Of a DNA stretch of 64,000 nucleotides, positions 9,123 to 18,056 are shown piece after piece. The notes beneath the pieces are model-generated. The model had not been told where the DNA came from. It saw only the letters and a list, made by a program, of their open reading frames with translations, and made no database searches. The stretch spans positions 124,001 through 188,000 of the forward strand of contig CAWFGW010000013.1 of NCBI GenBank assembly GCA_963815495.1, written 5' to 3'. How positions within the stretch are numbered: the first letter of the stretch is position 1; each line of letters begins with the position of its first letter. The stretch is from CAWFGW01 sp963815495 (GTDB lineage Bacteria > Bacteroidota > Bacteroidia > Cytophagales > JAAEPT01). Both the position numbers and the translations under genes were made by a program.

Positions 9123-12062
9123 ATGAGAGTATCAAGTAGTCAACCATATCGTTTAATCTATTCGCTTTTCGAACACGAATACCTCGGGTTTCTATTGGAA
9201 TCTTTTGTGGTACAACTGAACGAAGCTGGTGATTTATCTTATTTGCATCAAAACATTTCAGCTAAAAACATGGAAGAGTTTTCTGCTGTGATGGATGAAA
9301 CTGATTTTGAACTGATCAAGCTAATGGACTCCATTCAGCAAGATGTGGTGGCACATAAGTACCAAAACAAACACCTCAAGCCTGATGAGTTTTTCTTAAA
9401 GATATATGACCAAGGAAAAGGGGATGAAACGATTCAAAAACTTATTCAAGAATATGTAGACCGGATTATGTCTACAATACTTCCTTTGCTCCATGGTAAA
9501 GAAGTCTATTCGATGGGTAACGATGGTGAACCTGTTGGGAAACGTATCATCATTCCAGAAACTAAGGCATCAATATTATTTCATTTCATGCGAAATGAAG
9601 ATAACACACATTATTTTCCAACCATAAAGCATGAAGGACAAAAGGTAGAGTTTCAGTACAACAGTTCACAGATTATTTGTCATAATCCTGCTTGGCTACT
9701 AGTAAACGAAGAAACTTTATACACATTTGAAAAAGAAGTGTCTGCAAACAAATTGAAGCCTTTTTTGAACAAAAAGTTCATTATGGTTCCTAAAAAAGTG
9801 GAAGATACTTATTATCAAAAGTTTGTCACTCAAATTGTACAAGATTTTGATGTTCACGCCAAAGGGTTTGAAATAGCAGAAGAAAAATACAAACCCACAC
9901 CAAAACTTACCTTCAAGGAATTGGCGAGTGTACAACAACCAACGATGAGTTTGTTTGGAGACGACACCGCCCAAACCACAGTGGATGAAGGAGGTAAAAT
10001 AGTTTTCGATTTATCGTTTAATTACGGCCAATATAACTTTACCGCTTCTAGCGAAAGCCATAGCAGTGTAAAAATGGAAAAAATGGGTGATAGCTTTTTA
10101 TTCCATAAAATATCACGGGATGCTAAATGGGAAAAGGAACAAATTAAGTTTCTGGGTAACACGGGACTCAAAATTAAAAATGGAAAAGCAGTAGTAGAAA
10201 GAGGTACTGCTTTTAGCTGGATCAATACAAATCGCCCCAACCTTGAGGATATTGGCTATGAAATTACTCAAAGCGCTTCTGATGGCAGACGTTATTTCAT
10301 GGGCTCCTCTTCAATCAATATAGAAGTAAGGGAAAGCAACGATTGGTTTGATATTTATGCAGTAGTTAAGTTTGGCGATTATGAAGTTCCTTTCATAAAA
10401 CTCCGATCCTTAATCATTGCAAAAAAACGCGAATTCACACTCCCTAGTGGGGAAATAGCAGTGATACCTGATGAGTGGTTAACACAGTACGCTGACATTC
10501 TAGCCTTTAGTGAGGAGCATGATGACGGTTTAGGCTTAAAGCTTAAGAAACATCACGTTGCGTTAGTACAGGAGCTTGACAACGACAGTCTTGCTAAAGT
10601 TGTTATTGACAGAAAACTAGAGAGCCTCAAAGACTTCGAGTCAATTGATGATTACCCGCTTCCAGCTAAATTTAACGGAACGCTTCGCCCGTATCAAAAA
10701 GCAGGTTATAACTGGCTGCATTTTTTAAGAAGTTTCAAATTTGGTGGTTGTTTGGCTGATGATATGGGTCTGGGTAAAACCATTCAAACATTAGCATTAT
10801 TACAGTATCATAAAGAACAAGGAGATACTAGTGCTTCACTCATCATTATGCCAACCTCTTTGGTGTATAACTGGGAAATGGAAGCGGCAAAATTTGTTCC
10901 TGACTTAAAAGTACTTGTATACACAGGCACTTACCGCGATAAAGACGTTGAACAGTTTCAAAACTATGATGTCGTGCTGACCTCCTATGGCATTACGCGA
11001 ATAGATATTCAGTTGCTAGAGAAATATTATTTCAACTACATCATTTTAGATGAGGCTCAAGCGATTAAAAATCCAACTTCAAACATCTCATTAGCCGTAA
11101 AAAAACTAAAGTCAAGAAACAAACTAATTCTAACGGGAACACCTATAGAAAATAGCACGATGGATTTGTGGTCTCAAATGACCTTTGCAAACCCTGGCCT
11201 ATTAGGTTCACAAAATTTCTTCAAAAAAGAATACCTCAACGACATTGAGAAAAAACACGATGACGGCAAAAAACACAAACTTCATGCGATCATCAAGCCT
11301 TTTATTCTAAGAAGATTAAAAGAAAATGTACTGACCGAACTTCCTCCGAAAATGGAGCAAATTTGGTATAGTCAAATGAATGAAGACCAAGAGAAAGAGT
11401 ATGAAGAAGTAAAATCATTCTACAGAAATAAGATTTTATCAGAGATTGAGTCCAATGGGATGAATAAATCTCAAATCATCTTATTACAAGGGCTTACCAA
11501 ACTTCGTCAAATAGCTAATCACCCAAAAATGGTGGACGAAAATTATACTGGCTCTTCTGGCAAACTGGACGATGTATTAGAAATGATGAACAACGCCATT
11601 GCTAAAAAACATAAAATATTGATTTTTAGCCAGTTTGTTAAGCACTTAACCTTGTTCAAAGCAGAACTTCAAAAACAAAAAATTGAATTCGCTTACTTAG
11701 ATGGTTCTACAAAATCGCGACAGCAAGAAGTAGAATCTTTTCAGCAAAATGAAGATCTACGGGTGTTCTTAATCTCCTTAAAAGCTGGAGGTTTAGGTTT
11801 AAATTTGACCGCAGCAGATTACGTGTTCATTCTTGACCCATGGTGGAACCCAGCCATAGAAGCACAAGCCATCGACCGTGCTTATCGGATGGGTCAAAAG
11901 AATACGGTACACACTTATAAATTCATCACCAAAAACACGGTAGAAGAAAAAATATTAAAACTCCAGCAACACAAACGCGCATTGGCAAATGACTTAATTT
12001 CATCGGAAGATAGTTTTGTGAAAAGTCTTTCTAAAGAGGATATAGAGGAAATATTAAAATAG
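9123..12062 (+). CDS. SNF2-family DEAD/DEAH helicase
   Basis: A 979-residue Swi2/Snf2 ATPase. An N-terminal region of about 500 residues, as in bacterial SNF2 proteins but without a recognisable SWIM zinc motif, precedes two RecA-like lobes. Lobe 1 carries Walker A (DDMGLGKT, K552), the Walker B DEAQ (643-646) and motif III LTGTPIEN. Lobe 2 carries LKAGGLGLNLTAA and the motif VI helicase box (AIDRAYRMGQ). Such proteins are DNA translocases thought to remodel protein-DNA or transcription complexes; the specific role here is unknown. A linker residue run TMSLF at 274-278 loosely resembles a sliding-clamp peptide. The gene is followed after 39 nt by the thioesterase and BrkB genes in the same direction. 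Confidence 0.92.
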   Translation: MRVSSSQPYRLIYSLFEHEYLGFLLESFVVQLNEAGDLSYLHQNISAKNMEEFSAVMDETDFELIKLMDSIQQDVVAHKYQNKHLKPDEFFLKIYDQGKGDETIQKLIQEYVDRIMSTILPLLHGKEVYSMGNDGEPVGKRIIIPETKASILFHFMRNEDNTHYFPTIKHEGQKVEFQYNSSQIICHNPAWLLVNEETLYTFEKEVSANKLKPFLNKKFIMVPKKVEDTYYQKFVTQIVQDFDVHAKGFEIAEEKYKPTPKLTFKELASVQQPTMSLFGDDTAQTTVDEGGKIVFDLSFNYGQYNFTASSESHSSVKMEKMGDSFLFHKISRDAKWEKEQIKFLGNTGLKIKNGKAVVERGTAFSWINTNRPNLEDIGYEITQSASDGRRYFMGSSSINIEVRESNDWFDIYAVVKFGDYEVPFIKLRSLIIAKKREFTLPSGEIAVIPDEWLTQYADILAFSEEHDDGLGLKLKKHHVALVQELDNDSLAKVVIDRKLESLKDFESIDDYPLPAKFNGTLRPYQKAGYNWLHFLRSFKFGGCLADDMGLGKTIQTLALLQYHKEQGDTSASLIIMPTSLVYNWEMEAAKFVPDLKVLVYTGTYRDKDVEQFQNYDVVLTSYGITRIDIQLLEKYYFNYIILDEAQAIKNPTSNISLAVKKLKSRNKLILTGTPIENSTMDLWSQMTFANPGLLGSQNFFKKEYLNDIEKKHDDGKKHKLHAIIKPFILRRLKENVLTELPPKMEQIWYSQMNEDQEKEYEEVKSFYRNKILSEIESNGMNKSQIILLQGLTKLRQIANHPKMVDENYTGSSGKLDDVLEMMNNAIAKKHKILIFSQFVKHLTLFKAELQKQKIEFAYLDGSTKSRQQEVESFQQNEDLRVFLISLKAGGLGLNLTAADYVFILDPWWNPAIEAQAIDRAYRMGQKNTVHTYKFITKNTVEEKILKLQQHKRALANDLISSEDSFVKSLSKEDIEEILK

Positions 12063-12101
12063 TAAATTTGAATACTTCCTTTAATTTACTTACTAGGGCT
12101 T

Positions 12102-12509
12102 ATGATTGAAAACACCATACAAGTAAGAGTACGTTATGCAGAAACCGATCAAATGGGCTATGTCTATTACGGTAACTATGCCACCTACTTTGAAGTCGCC
12201 CGTGTGGAAACCTTTCGTTCATTAGGTTTTAGTTATAAAGAAATGGAGGATGAAGGCATTATGATGCCTGTGTTGGAATATAAAACAAAGTTTATTCGTC
12301 CTGCTAAATATGACGACCTGCTCACCATTAAGGTCTTTGTGAAAGAAAAACCAGGTGTTCGGATCAGGTTTGAGTATGAAATCTATAATGAAGAAGAAAC
12401 ATTGCTAAACATTAGCGAGACTACGTTGGTTTTTATAAGTAAAATAACTGGCAAGCCTGCAATGCCTACTGGACGTTTTCTGCAAGTAATTGAACAACCT
12501 TTCTTATGA
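12102..12509 (+). CDS. YbgC/4HBT-family acyl-CoA thioesterase
   Basis: A 135-residue hotdog-fold protein. The signature RYAETDQMGYVYYGNYATYF has the catalytic Asp (D16) and the YGNY segment of the 4-hydroxybenzoyl-CoA thioesterase/YbgC family. The length fits the family and no signal peptide is seen, so it is cytoplasmic and probably acts on short- to medium-chain acyl-CoA. Its stop codon overlaps the start of the next gene (ATGA), so the two are translationally coupled. The substrate cannot be inferred from the sequence. Confidence 0.9.
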   Translation: MIENTIQVRVRYAETDQMGYVYYGNYATYFEVARVETFRSLGFSYKEMEDEGIMMPVLEYKTKFIRPAKYDDLLTIKVFVKEKPGVRIRFEYEIYNEEETLLNISETTLVFISKITGKPAMPTGRFLQVIEQPFL

Positions 12510-13471
12510 AAACGAGGTTAAAAAATCGAGTTCTTAATTCTACCCCAATAATTAAAGTCTTTGATTTTGCAGATAAAATAAAAGTTAGCAAAACAGAAGA
12601 TGTATCACTATTCACTGCGATAGATTATTTTATTAAAGAGTTAAAAAATAATGACATCAATTCGGAGGCTAAGTCAGTAGCATTCAGTTTTACGCTGGCA
12701 ATATTCCCTTCTATCATCTTTTTTTTTACATTAATCCCCTATTTCAATCTACCATGGTTAACTGAAACCGCTATTATTGAATTCTTGAGAGATGGTTTAC
12801 AATTACCTGAATCAATGTACGAAGGTCTTTCTGAAACTATTTTAGATATTGCTCACAAGCCACGTGGCGGTTTATTATCTGTCGGTTTTGCAATGGCACT
12901 ATTCATGGCAACTAACGGCATGCTGGCTTTAATGGATGCATTCAACAAATGTTATCGCTCAAAAGAAAAACGCCACTTTCTTAAGAGACGCTTAATTGCA
13001 ATTGCATTAACAGGTATGCTTTCACTAGTACTCATACTTTCCATGATTGTTCTGGTATTTGGATCAAGCATACTCAACTTGCTTGAAAATTATGGTGTGT
13101 TTCCTATTTGGATTATTGAGTTTGTAAGAAACCTCAGAATTATTGAATACGGTGTTTTCTTCCTTTTATTTTTCTTAGCCATATCCATGATTTATTATTT
13201 TGCACCAGCCATACATAAACGATGGCGCTTTTTTTCTTATGGTGCTTTCATTGCCACATTATTAAGCGTGTTAATTTCAGCGCTTTTTTCCTTCTATGTG
13301 AATAATTTCGGTACTTATAATAAGCTTTATGGTTCTATAGGAACACTTATTGGCTTTTTGATTTGGCTCAACTTTATCACCTTAGTTATTTTGATAGGTT
13401 TTGAAATTAACGTATCAATTGATCGAGCAAAAATAGATTCTCAAAAAAGAAATGAAAAAAATGTTGGGTGA
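12506..13471 (+). CDS. YihY/BrkB-family inner membrane protein
   Basis: A 321-residue protein with about six hydrophobic segments (first one near FSFTLAIFPSIIFFFTLIPY) separated by basic loops. The layout and length match the YihY/virulence factor BrkB family, and the C-terminal YGSIGTLIGFLIWLNFITLV segment is a characteristic family feature. The biochemical role of the family is not settled; it was once mislabelled RNase BN. It overlaps the upstream thioesterase gene by 4 nt and is followed by tRNA-Ser. Confidence 0.9.
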   Translation: MKTRLKNRVLNSTPIIKVFDFADKIKVSKTEDVSLFTAIDYFIKELKNNDINSEAKSVAFSFTLAIFPSIIFFFTLIPYFNLPWLTETAIIEFLRDGLQLPESMYEGLSETILDIAHKPRGGLLSVGFAMALFMATNGMLALMDAFNKCYRSKEKRHFLKRRLIAIALTGMLSLVLILSMIVLVFGSSILNLLENYGVFPIWIIEFVRNLRIIEYGVFFLLFFLAISMIYYFAPAIHKRWRFFSYGAFIATLLSVLISALFSFYVNNFGTYNKLYGSIGTLIGFLIWLNFITLVILIGFEINVSIDRAKIDSQKRNEKNVG

Positions 13472-13494
13472 TTTAACTGAAAAACCTATTTTTG
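13464..13494 (+). promoter_or_regulatory. Promoter of tRNA-Ser
   Basis: TTG at 13464-13466, a 20-nt spacer and TATTTTTG at 13487-13494 fit the Bacteroidota housekeeping promoter pattern (TTG, about 19-20 nt, TAnnTTTG). It lies partly within the end of the BrkB gene and 26 nt before the tRNA. The call rests on consensus match and position. Confidence 0.6.
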
Positions 13495-13520
13495 CACTCC
13501 CATAGAACGTATGGAAATAG

Positions 13521-13605
13521 AGAGAGATGGCAGAGTGGTCGATTGCGGTAGTCTTGAAAACTATTGACTGTAACAGGTCCGGGGGTTCGAATCCCTCTCT
13601 CTCTG
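13521..13605 (+). tRNA. tRNA-Ser (anticodon TGA)
   Basis: The acceptor stem AGAGAGA (13521-13527) pairs with TCTCTCT (13598-13604), with discriminator G at 13605. The anticodon stem GTAGT/ACTAT encloses the loop CTTGAAA with anticodon TGA. There is a long variable arm as in class II tRNAs. The T-stem GGGGG/CCCTC holds the loop TTCGAAT. The CCA end is not encoded. The tRNA reads UCA and, by wobble, UCG codons. Confidence 0.96.
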
Positions 13606-13608
13606 CAA

Positions 13609-13641
13609 AAAAGCCCGAAACAAAAGTTTTGGGCTTTTTTT
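13609..13641 (+). terminator. Rho-independent terminator after tRNA-Ser
   Basis: A stem built from AAGCCCGAAAC and GTTTTGGGCTT with a short A-rich loop is followed by a run of T. It directly follows the tRNA, as expected for a monocistronic tRNA transcript. Confidence 0.85.
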
Positions 13642-13726
13642 ATGCTTAAAATCGACTTTACTTTTTCTAATTCGGTCACCTAAAAGGTCACCTACCCTAA
13701 AACCAGAGGATATGCAAAACTATCTA

Positions 13727-13747
13727 GTCTTAGCGTCTCGCTGAGAC
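13727..13747. repeat. Hairpin copy 1 sharing the arm AGTCTTAGCG
   Basis: GTCTTAGCG and CGCTGAGAC pair over 9 bp with one G-T and a TCT loop. The left arm is identical to that of the hairpin at 13928-13950, so the two are copies of one element in slightly different states. Confidence 0.6.
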
Positions 13748-13927
13748 CTTTCAAGAGACAGTAGTGCTACTTTTCAGGAGGTAAAGGATGAGATTTATCT
13801 GTATTGTAATCATAAAAGGATACTTGTCAATGGGGTAGAAGCAGGGGTATAATAGCGCAAAAGATTATCAAGGAGCACATGGGTTGTTGAAAGTATATTA
13901 TTTAGATTAATAGGCAGTTTAGTATTC

Positions 13928-13950
13928 AGTCTTAGCGAGACGCTAAGACT
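13928..13950. repeat. Hairpin copy 2 sharing the arm AGTCTTAGCG
   Basis: A perfect 10-bp palindrome (AGTCTTAGCG, loop AGA, CGCTAAGACT). It is followed by a run of eight or more G. It lies 49 nt before the stop codon of the regulator gene that converges from the right. Confidence 0.65.
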
Positions 13951-13998
13951 AGAGGGGGGGGGTATTCAGAGGAGATGCAAAATCCGTTTTGTGCTTTT

Positions 13999-16044
13999 TT
14001 ATGCTCCACTTTCATTAAAAGGTTTACAACCGTAAGTGTTCGCATATACTTCAGCAAAATAACTAGGCTTACCAAACCCTACGATATGTGAAACTTCTTT
14101 GACTGTTTCTACTTCTTTATCCAAAATGAGGTTGTGTGCTTTTTTAAGTTTGACTTCTTTAATCAACTCCTGCGTATTTAAGCCTGTATGCGACTTCACT
14201 TTTCGATACAACGAACTGTTTGATAACCCAAATTCTTCGCAGATTAAATTCACTCCAAAATCCAATGAACCACAATTTTCTTCTATAAATAATCGTAATT
14301 TATGTATAAATGGGGAATCGTTTTCCGAAGAAACATCGATGTTGTTTTCAGAAATAAACTCATTGCGACTTTTAAAATTTCGAAGTAAAATATCTATTCT
14401 TGCTAACAGCTCCTTTTCATTAAATGGCTTAGTTATATAATCATCAATCCCCATTCGTAGTAATTCAAGTTTGTCTTGAATGTCTGAACGCGCAGTAAGC
14501 ATAATAATAGGTAACTCTAATTTTTTCTTGTTAAGCTCTATGATTAATTCTTTACCATCCATCAATGGCATCATATAATCAGTAATTAATAAGTCAAATG
14601 AATTTTTTTGTACTAGGTCGAGTGCTTCTATTCCATTTGTACAGAACTCAAGGTTGTAACACACCAATATTTCTTTAAGGTAATTTTGCATCTCCAAATT
14701 ATCTTCAACTACTAAAAGTTTAAAGGAGGATATGCCTTCTTTTGAAGTTAAATGATTTGTTAGGGGTATATTTGATTCATTTAAAGGTTTTTCTTGCACA
14801 CTCGTAATTGGGAGAGTTATTGTTACCGTAGTTCCTTTTCCTTCTACGCTTTCAATGGTTAAATCACCACCATGAAGTGATATTAGTTCTTGAGTAAAAG
14901 ACAAACCAATTCCAGTACCGCTCGATTTGTTAATAGAGTTGTTCCCTTGGTAATACCGCTCTAACACCTGTTTTAACTCACTTTTATCAATACCAATACC
15001 AGTATCTTTAATTTTTATGGCTACAGTTTTGTTTTGTGGCATTTCTTGAATTGAAATACAGACACCACCTGAGGAGGTGTATTTTAGAGCGTTAATTAGA
15101 ATATTATTAATCGCTCTTTCTAAATAAACTGAATCAAAGACCCCTCGAAAGATTTGATTTAAAATTAAGTCGAAACTTAACCCCCTGTTTTCAAACTCAA
15201 TAGAAAATGATGCATGAATTTTCTTGATTAATAATGACAGATCAATTTCTTCTTTATTAAGTTTTAGTTTTTTCATCTGAAGCTTATTCAACGTTATCAT
15301 GTCATCAATAAGGTTATTGATAGCCATCGATTGACGTTCAATGAGTAATTTCTGGGGTTCAAGTTCTTTTCCTTTATCAAGAGCTGATACTGCGCCTCTG
15401 ATAATAGTCAACGGTGTCTTTAGCTCATGCGATAAGTTGACAAAAAAGCTTGATTGGAACCTATTTAACTCCTCAAGATGAATTTTTTGCTTCAATAATA
15501 TTTCTTGTTTTTCAAAATTCACTTTAATAAGCATATCAACGATAAAGAATAAAGCAATAAAATAATTGACAAAGTGAAGCCTACTTAAGTCGAATGGTGC
15601 AGGATTAAAAAGATTGAAAAAATTAAAAAAAAGGCAAACACTAACTACTAAAAGAAAATAATGGATGATTTTTTTGTTAAATAAAAGCTGCGATAGCAAG
15701 ACAGGGATGATATAATAAAATGAAATATAATACCCAGGAAGAACAAAAAGGTCATAAACAAAAAATACAGCAAAAGCTCCAAAAAGGAAAAGGGCTCTCG
15801 CAATTTTGATACAACCATAATTTTGTAAGATCTGAACACTTATCATCAAAAAAGTATGAACACCTATTAATAATAACGAACTAGCATCAAGCACTTCAGG
15901 CATAATAGTAAAACCTAAAACTATCAAGAATAGATTTGCTCCATGCCAAATTATACATGCTGCATTCAGGAGAAAGATACTTTTTTCGTCTAATAAATCG
16001 CTAGCATACTTTTCCCCAAACCAAAAGAATGACTTAATTTTCAT
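13999..16044 (-). CDS. One-protein hybrid two-component regulator (membrane histidine kinase, receiver, AraC DNA-binding domain)
   Basis: A 681-residue fusion. About six membrane segments fill residues 25-175 with no large periplasmic domain. HisKA has H206 (LSHELKTPLT). The HATPase has N318, DTGIGI (347-352) and GTGIG (376-380). The receiver has D489 (ITDYMMPLMDG) and K539 (TKP). The last 95 residues are an AraC-type double helix-turn-helix, with the family signature GFGKPSYFAEVYANTYGCKP. The architecture recalls the hybrid two-component systems of Bacteroides that control surface nutrient systems, but here the sensor is an integral membrane bundle. The secreted triplicated protein lies immediately upstream on the same strand and is a plausible target. 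Confidence 0.93.
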   Translation of the reverse strand: MKIKSFFWFGEKYASDLLDEKSIFLLNAACIIWHGANLFLIVLGFTIMPEVLDASSLLLIGVHTFLMISVQILQNYGCIKIARALFLFGAFAVFFVYDLFVLPGYYISFYYIIPVLLSQLLFNKKIIHYFLLVVSVCLFFNFFNLFNPAPFDLSRLHFVNYFIALFFIVDMLIKVNFEKQEILLKQKIHLEELNRFQSSFFVNLSHELKTPLTIIRGAVSALDKGKELEPQKLLIERQSMAINNLIDDMITLNKLQMKKLKLNKEEIDLSLLIKKIHASFSIEFENRGLSFDLILNQIFRGVFDSVYLERAINNILINALKYTSSGGVCISIQEMPQNKTVAIKIKDTGIGIDKSELKQVLERYYQGNNSINKSSGTGIGLSFTQELISLHGGDLTIESVEGKGTTVTITLPITSVQEKPLNESNIPLTNHLTSKEGISSFKLLVVEDNLEMQNYLKEILVCYNLEFCTNGIEALDLVQKNSFDLLITDYMMPLMDGKELIIELNKKKLELPIIMLTARSDIQDKLELLRMGIDDYITKPFNEKELLARIDILLRNFKSRNEFISENNIDVSSENDSPFIHKLRLFIEENCGSLDFGVNLICEEFGLSNSSLYRKVKSHTGLNTQELIKEVKLKKAHNLILDKEVETVKEVSHIVGFGKPSYFAEVYANTYGCKPFNESGA

Positions 16045-16143
16045 TTCATTTACAAATAAGTTGCTGGTATTTGATCATGTGGAAACACAAGATACTTAGG
16101 TATAGGTATGGATTGCAAAAAAAAAGAAAAAAATACATCTACG

Positions 16144-16184
16144 CACAAAAAAATAAAGGTGATTCTTTAAAAGAACCACCTTTC
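16144..16184 (-). terminator. Terminator after the triplicated secreted protein gene
   Basis: AAAGGTGATTCTTT and AAAGAACCACCTTT (16155-16183) form a 14-bp stem with one mismatch. On the minus strand it is followed by ATTTTTTTG, as expected for termination of the gene ending at 16205. Confidence 0.75.
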
Positions 16185-16204
16185 CCCAAGTAAAAAAATA
16201 ATGA

Positions 16205-17920
16205 CTATTTCAGACTAATAGTCATTGTCTTACTATCATTTTTATTTTGAATTGAAAGTATGTATACGCCAGCGGCTAAGTTTAAATTAAGAGAAGATAT
16301 TTCATCAGCTTCAGTACTGTACACTTCCACTCCTGTTGTAGCATAGATAGAAAGGGTGCCGCTAACAGGTACTGTGAAATTTATAGCTCCGGTGGATGGA
16401 TTTGGATAAATTGATACTAATTCTTGCTCAAAAGATGACACATTTGTGATAATACTTGTTTCTTGAATTGTGGGTGAATCAAACCCTGTTCCTTCTAAAC
16501 CATATGCAAAATCGGCATATAAATCTGCGTTTTCTCCGACTGGAACAGTCGAAGTATAAAATACCACATCATTTTTTAAATAGGTAATTACCATTCCTTC
16601 CTTTGTTATAGTAAAGACATCACCAGTTTTCCAAGTCGTTTTAACGCCTCTTTGTACATTCGATTCCACAATATGTACTTCATTACTAGCCCACAGCTGT
16701 ATGGCATAATTAATATTCGCATAACCCCCACCTTGTGGTTCAGAAGATAAGCCTATTAAACCATACATATTTCTTTGAGTAAATTCAAAATAGCCATTTT
16801 TATCACTTCCAATAGTTTGAATAGAATAAGCCGAAGAAGCATATGAAGCATCACTTTTTGAAGTAACACTTCCGTCAGAAGTGGTAGTGATTTCAATAGG
16901 TTCTTGCCAAAAAGAAATCTCCTGACAGTTAAACCCAAAAACAGGGTTATCAAAGCCTGTTCCTTCTAATCCAAAGGCAAAGTCAGCAAACAAGTCTGTC
17001 GAAACTGAAATAGTAGAAGTATAAAATACATTTCCATTTTTCAGGTATGTAATTTCGTCTCCCGTTTTTTCTATTCTAAAAACATCACCAGTTGACCATG
17101 AGGTTTTAATACCGCGTTGGTCATTAGTTTCTACAACATATACATCATTGTTGCCCCATAGCTGAATTGCATAATTGATTGTTTGATAACCACCTCCTGA
17201 AGGATCAGAAGATAAACCAACTAAACCATACATATTACGTTGTGTGAATTCAAAATAACCATCACTATCGTTGTTTAACGATTGAGATGAATAAGCAGAG
17301 GAAGCATAAGAACCGTCACTAGTTGAGGTAATACTACTATTCGAACTTATGATTACTTCCGTTTCACTTTCCCATTGAACAATTTCTGTACAGCCATTTT
17401 CTATTTTAGGATTATCAAACCCAGTTCCTTCTAATCCAAAAGCAAAATCAACATATAAGTCAGCTGATACCGCAACCGTTGAGGTATAAAACACGACACC
17501 ATTTTTTAAATATGTAATCACTGACCCTTCTTTTGCGATTCTAAAAACATCGCCAGTTGCCCATGAAGTTTTTGTACCCCTTTGGACATTAGATTCTACA
17601 ACATATACTTCATTACTACCCCAGAGTTGAATGGCGTAGTCAATCATTTCATAACCTGTTCCGACAGGGCTTGTAGAAAGACCTATTAAGCCATACATAT
17701 TTCTTTGTGTGAATTCAAAGTAACCATTACTTCCTTTTTTTAGCGCCTTAGATGAATAAGCAGAGGAAGCATAGGAATTATCGCTAGTTGACGTAACGCT
17801 ACCGTTTTCTGATACTGTAGCATTTTTTACATCCTGCCATTCTACTGCCTCATAAGCATTCGCTTGGCTAGCTAGAAGGAAGCAAAAAATGGCTGAAAGA
17901 TTTTGTAATTTTTTTCTCAT
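16205..17920 (-). CDS. Type IX-secreted protein with three tandem 155-residue modules
   Basis: The start at 17920 (MRKKLQNLSA) begins directly at a signal peptide ending near ASQANA, giving 571 residues; the upstream in-frame extension is not protein-like. Residues 23-177, 178-332 and 333-487 are three copies of one module in exact 155-residue register. Each has the segments YASSAYS, GYFEFTQRNMYGL, NYAIQLW, TGDVF, ITYLKN, VFYTST and GLEGTGFD. The pattern resembles SPRY/lectin-like beta sandwiches found in Bacteroidota surface proteins, but this is an inference. It ends in a type A sorting domain (IYPNPSTGAINF, then AAGVYILSIQ). Ligand and role are unknown; carbohydrate or surface binding is plausible. 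Confidence 0.9.
   Translation of the reverse strand: MRKKLQNLSAIFCFLLASQANAYEAVEWQDVKNATVSENGSVTSTSDNSYASSAYSSKALKKGSNGYFEFTQRNMYGLIGLSTSPVGTGYEMIDYAIQLWGSNEVYVVESNVQRGTKTSWATGDVFRIAKEGSVITYLKNGVVFYTSTVAVSADLYVDFAFGLEGTGFDNPKIENGCTEIVQWESETEVIISSNSSITSTSDGSYASSAYSSQSLNNDSDGYFEFTQRNMYGLVGLSSDPSGGGYQTINYAIQLWGNNDVYVVETNDQRGIKTSWSTGDVFRIEKTGDEITYLKNGNVFYTSTISVSTDLFADFAFGLEGTGFDNPVFGFNCQEISFWQEPIEITTTSDGSVTSKSDASYASSAYSIQTIGSDKNGYFEFTQRNMYGLIGLSSEPQGGGYANINYAIQLWASNEVHIVESNVQRGVKTTWKTGDVFTITKEGMVITYLKNDVVFYTSTVPVGENADLYADFAYGLEGTGFDSPTIQETSIITNVSSFEQELVSIYPNPSTGAINFTVPVSGTLSIYATTGVEVYSTEADEISSLNLNLAAGVYILSIQNKNDSKTMTISLK
16460..17854 (-). repeat. Three tandem 465-bp coding repeats
   Basis: Units at 17390-17854, 16925-17389 and 16460-16924 encode the 155-residue modules of the secreted protein. 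The register is kept without insertions or deletions until the last unit. Protein identity between units is high while third positions differ visibly, so the duplication is not very recent. Confidence 0.85.
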
Positions 17921-18056
17921 TAGATTGGTTAAATTTAGGTAAAACATTTGCCCCAAAATTGAGCATTTCATCTTCCAATTATCGTTCAAATTCAACCAAT
18001 CATCATTCAAATTTGGTTGTAATGGTAAAACCAATTCAATCACGATATATTCCTGT

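Larger units (their letters stand above)
13674..13998. other. Gene-poor scar beside tRNA-Ser: direct repeat, two related hairpins, coding relic
   Basis: This stretch holds no intact gene. It begins with the direct repeat GGTCACCTA (13674-13682 and 13686-13694). Two hairpins share the arm AGTCTTAGCG: 13727-13747 (one G-T mismatch) and 13928-13950 (a perfect 10-bp palindrome with loop AGA). Between them a + frame from 13745 encodes about 30 protein-like residues (with EVKDEIYLYCNHKRI) ending in two stops, and after a +1 shift 13857-13910 continues with AKDYQGAHGLLKVYYLD. This looks like a decayed gene end. I do not recognise the protein. Confidence 0.45.

Noticed and set aside
13473..13679. 68-residue minus-strand frame across tRNA-Ser
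   Set aside because: It covers the tRNA and its terminator, and parts of the translation (RERGIRTPGP) are the known artefact of translating a tRNA T-arm backwards.
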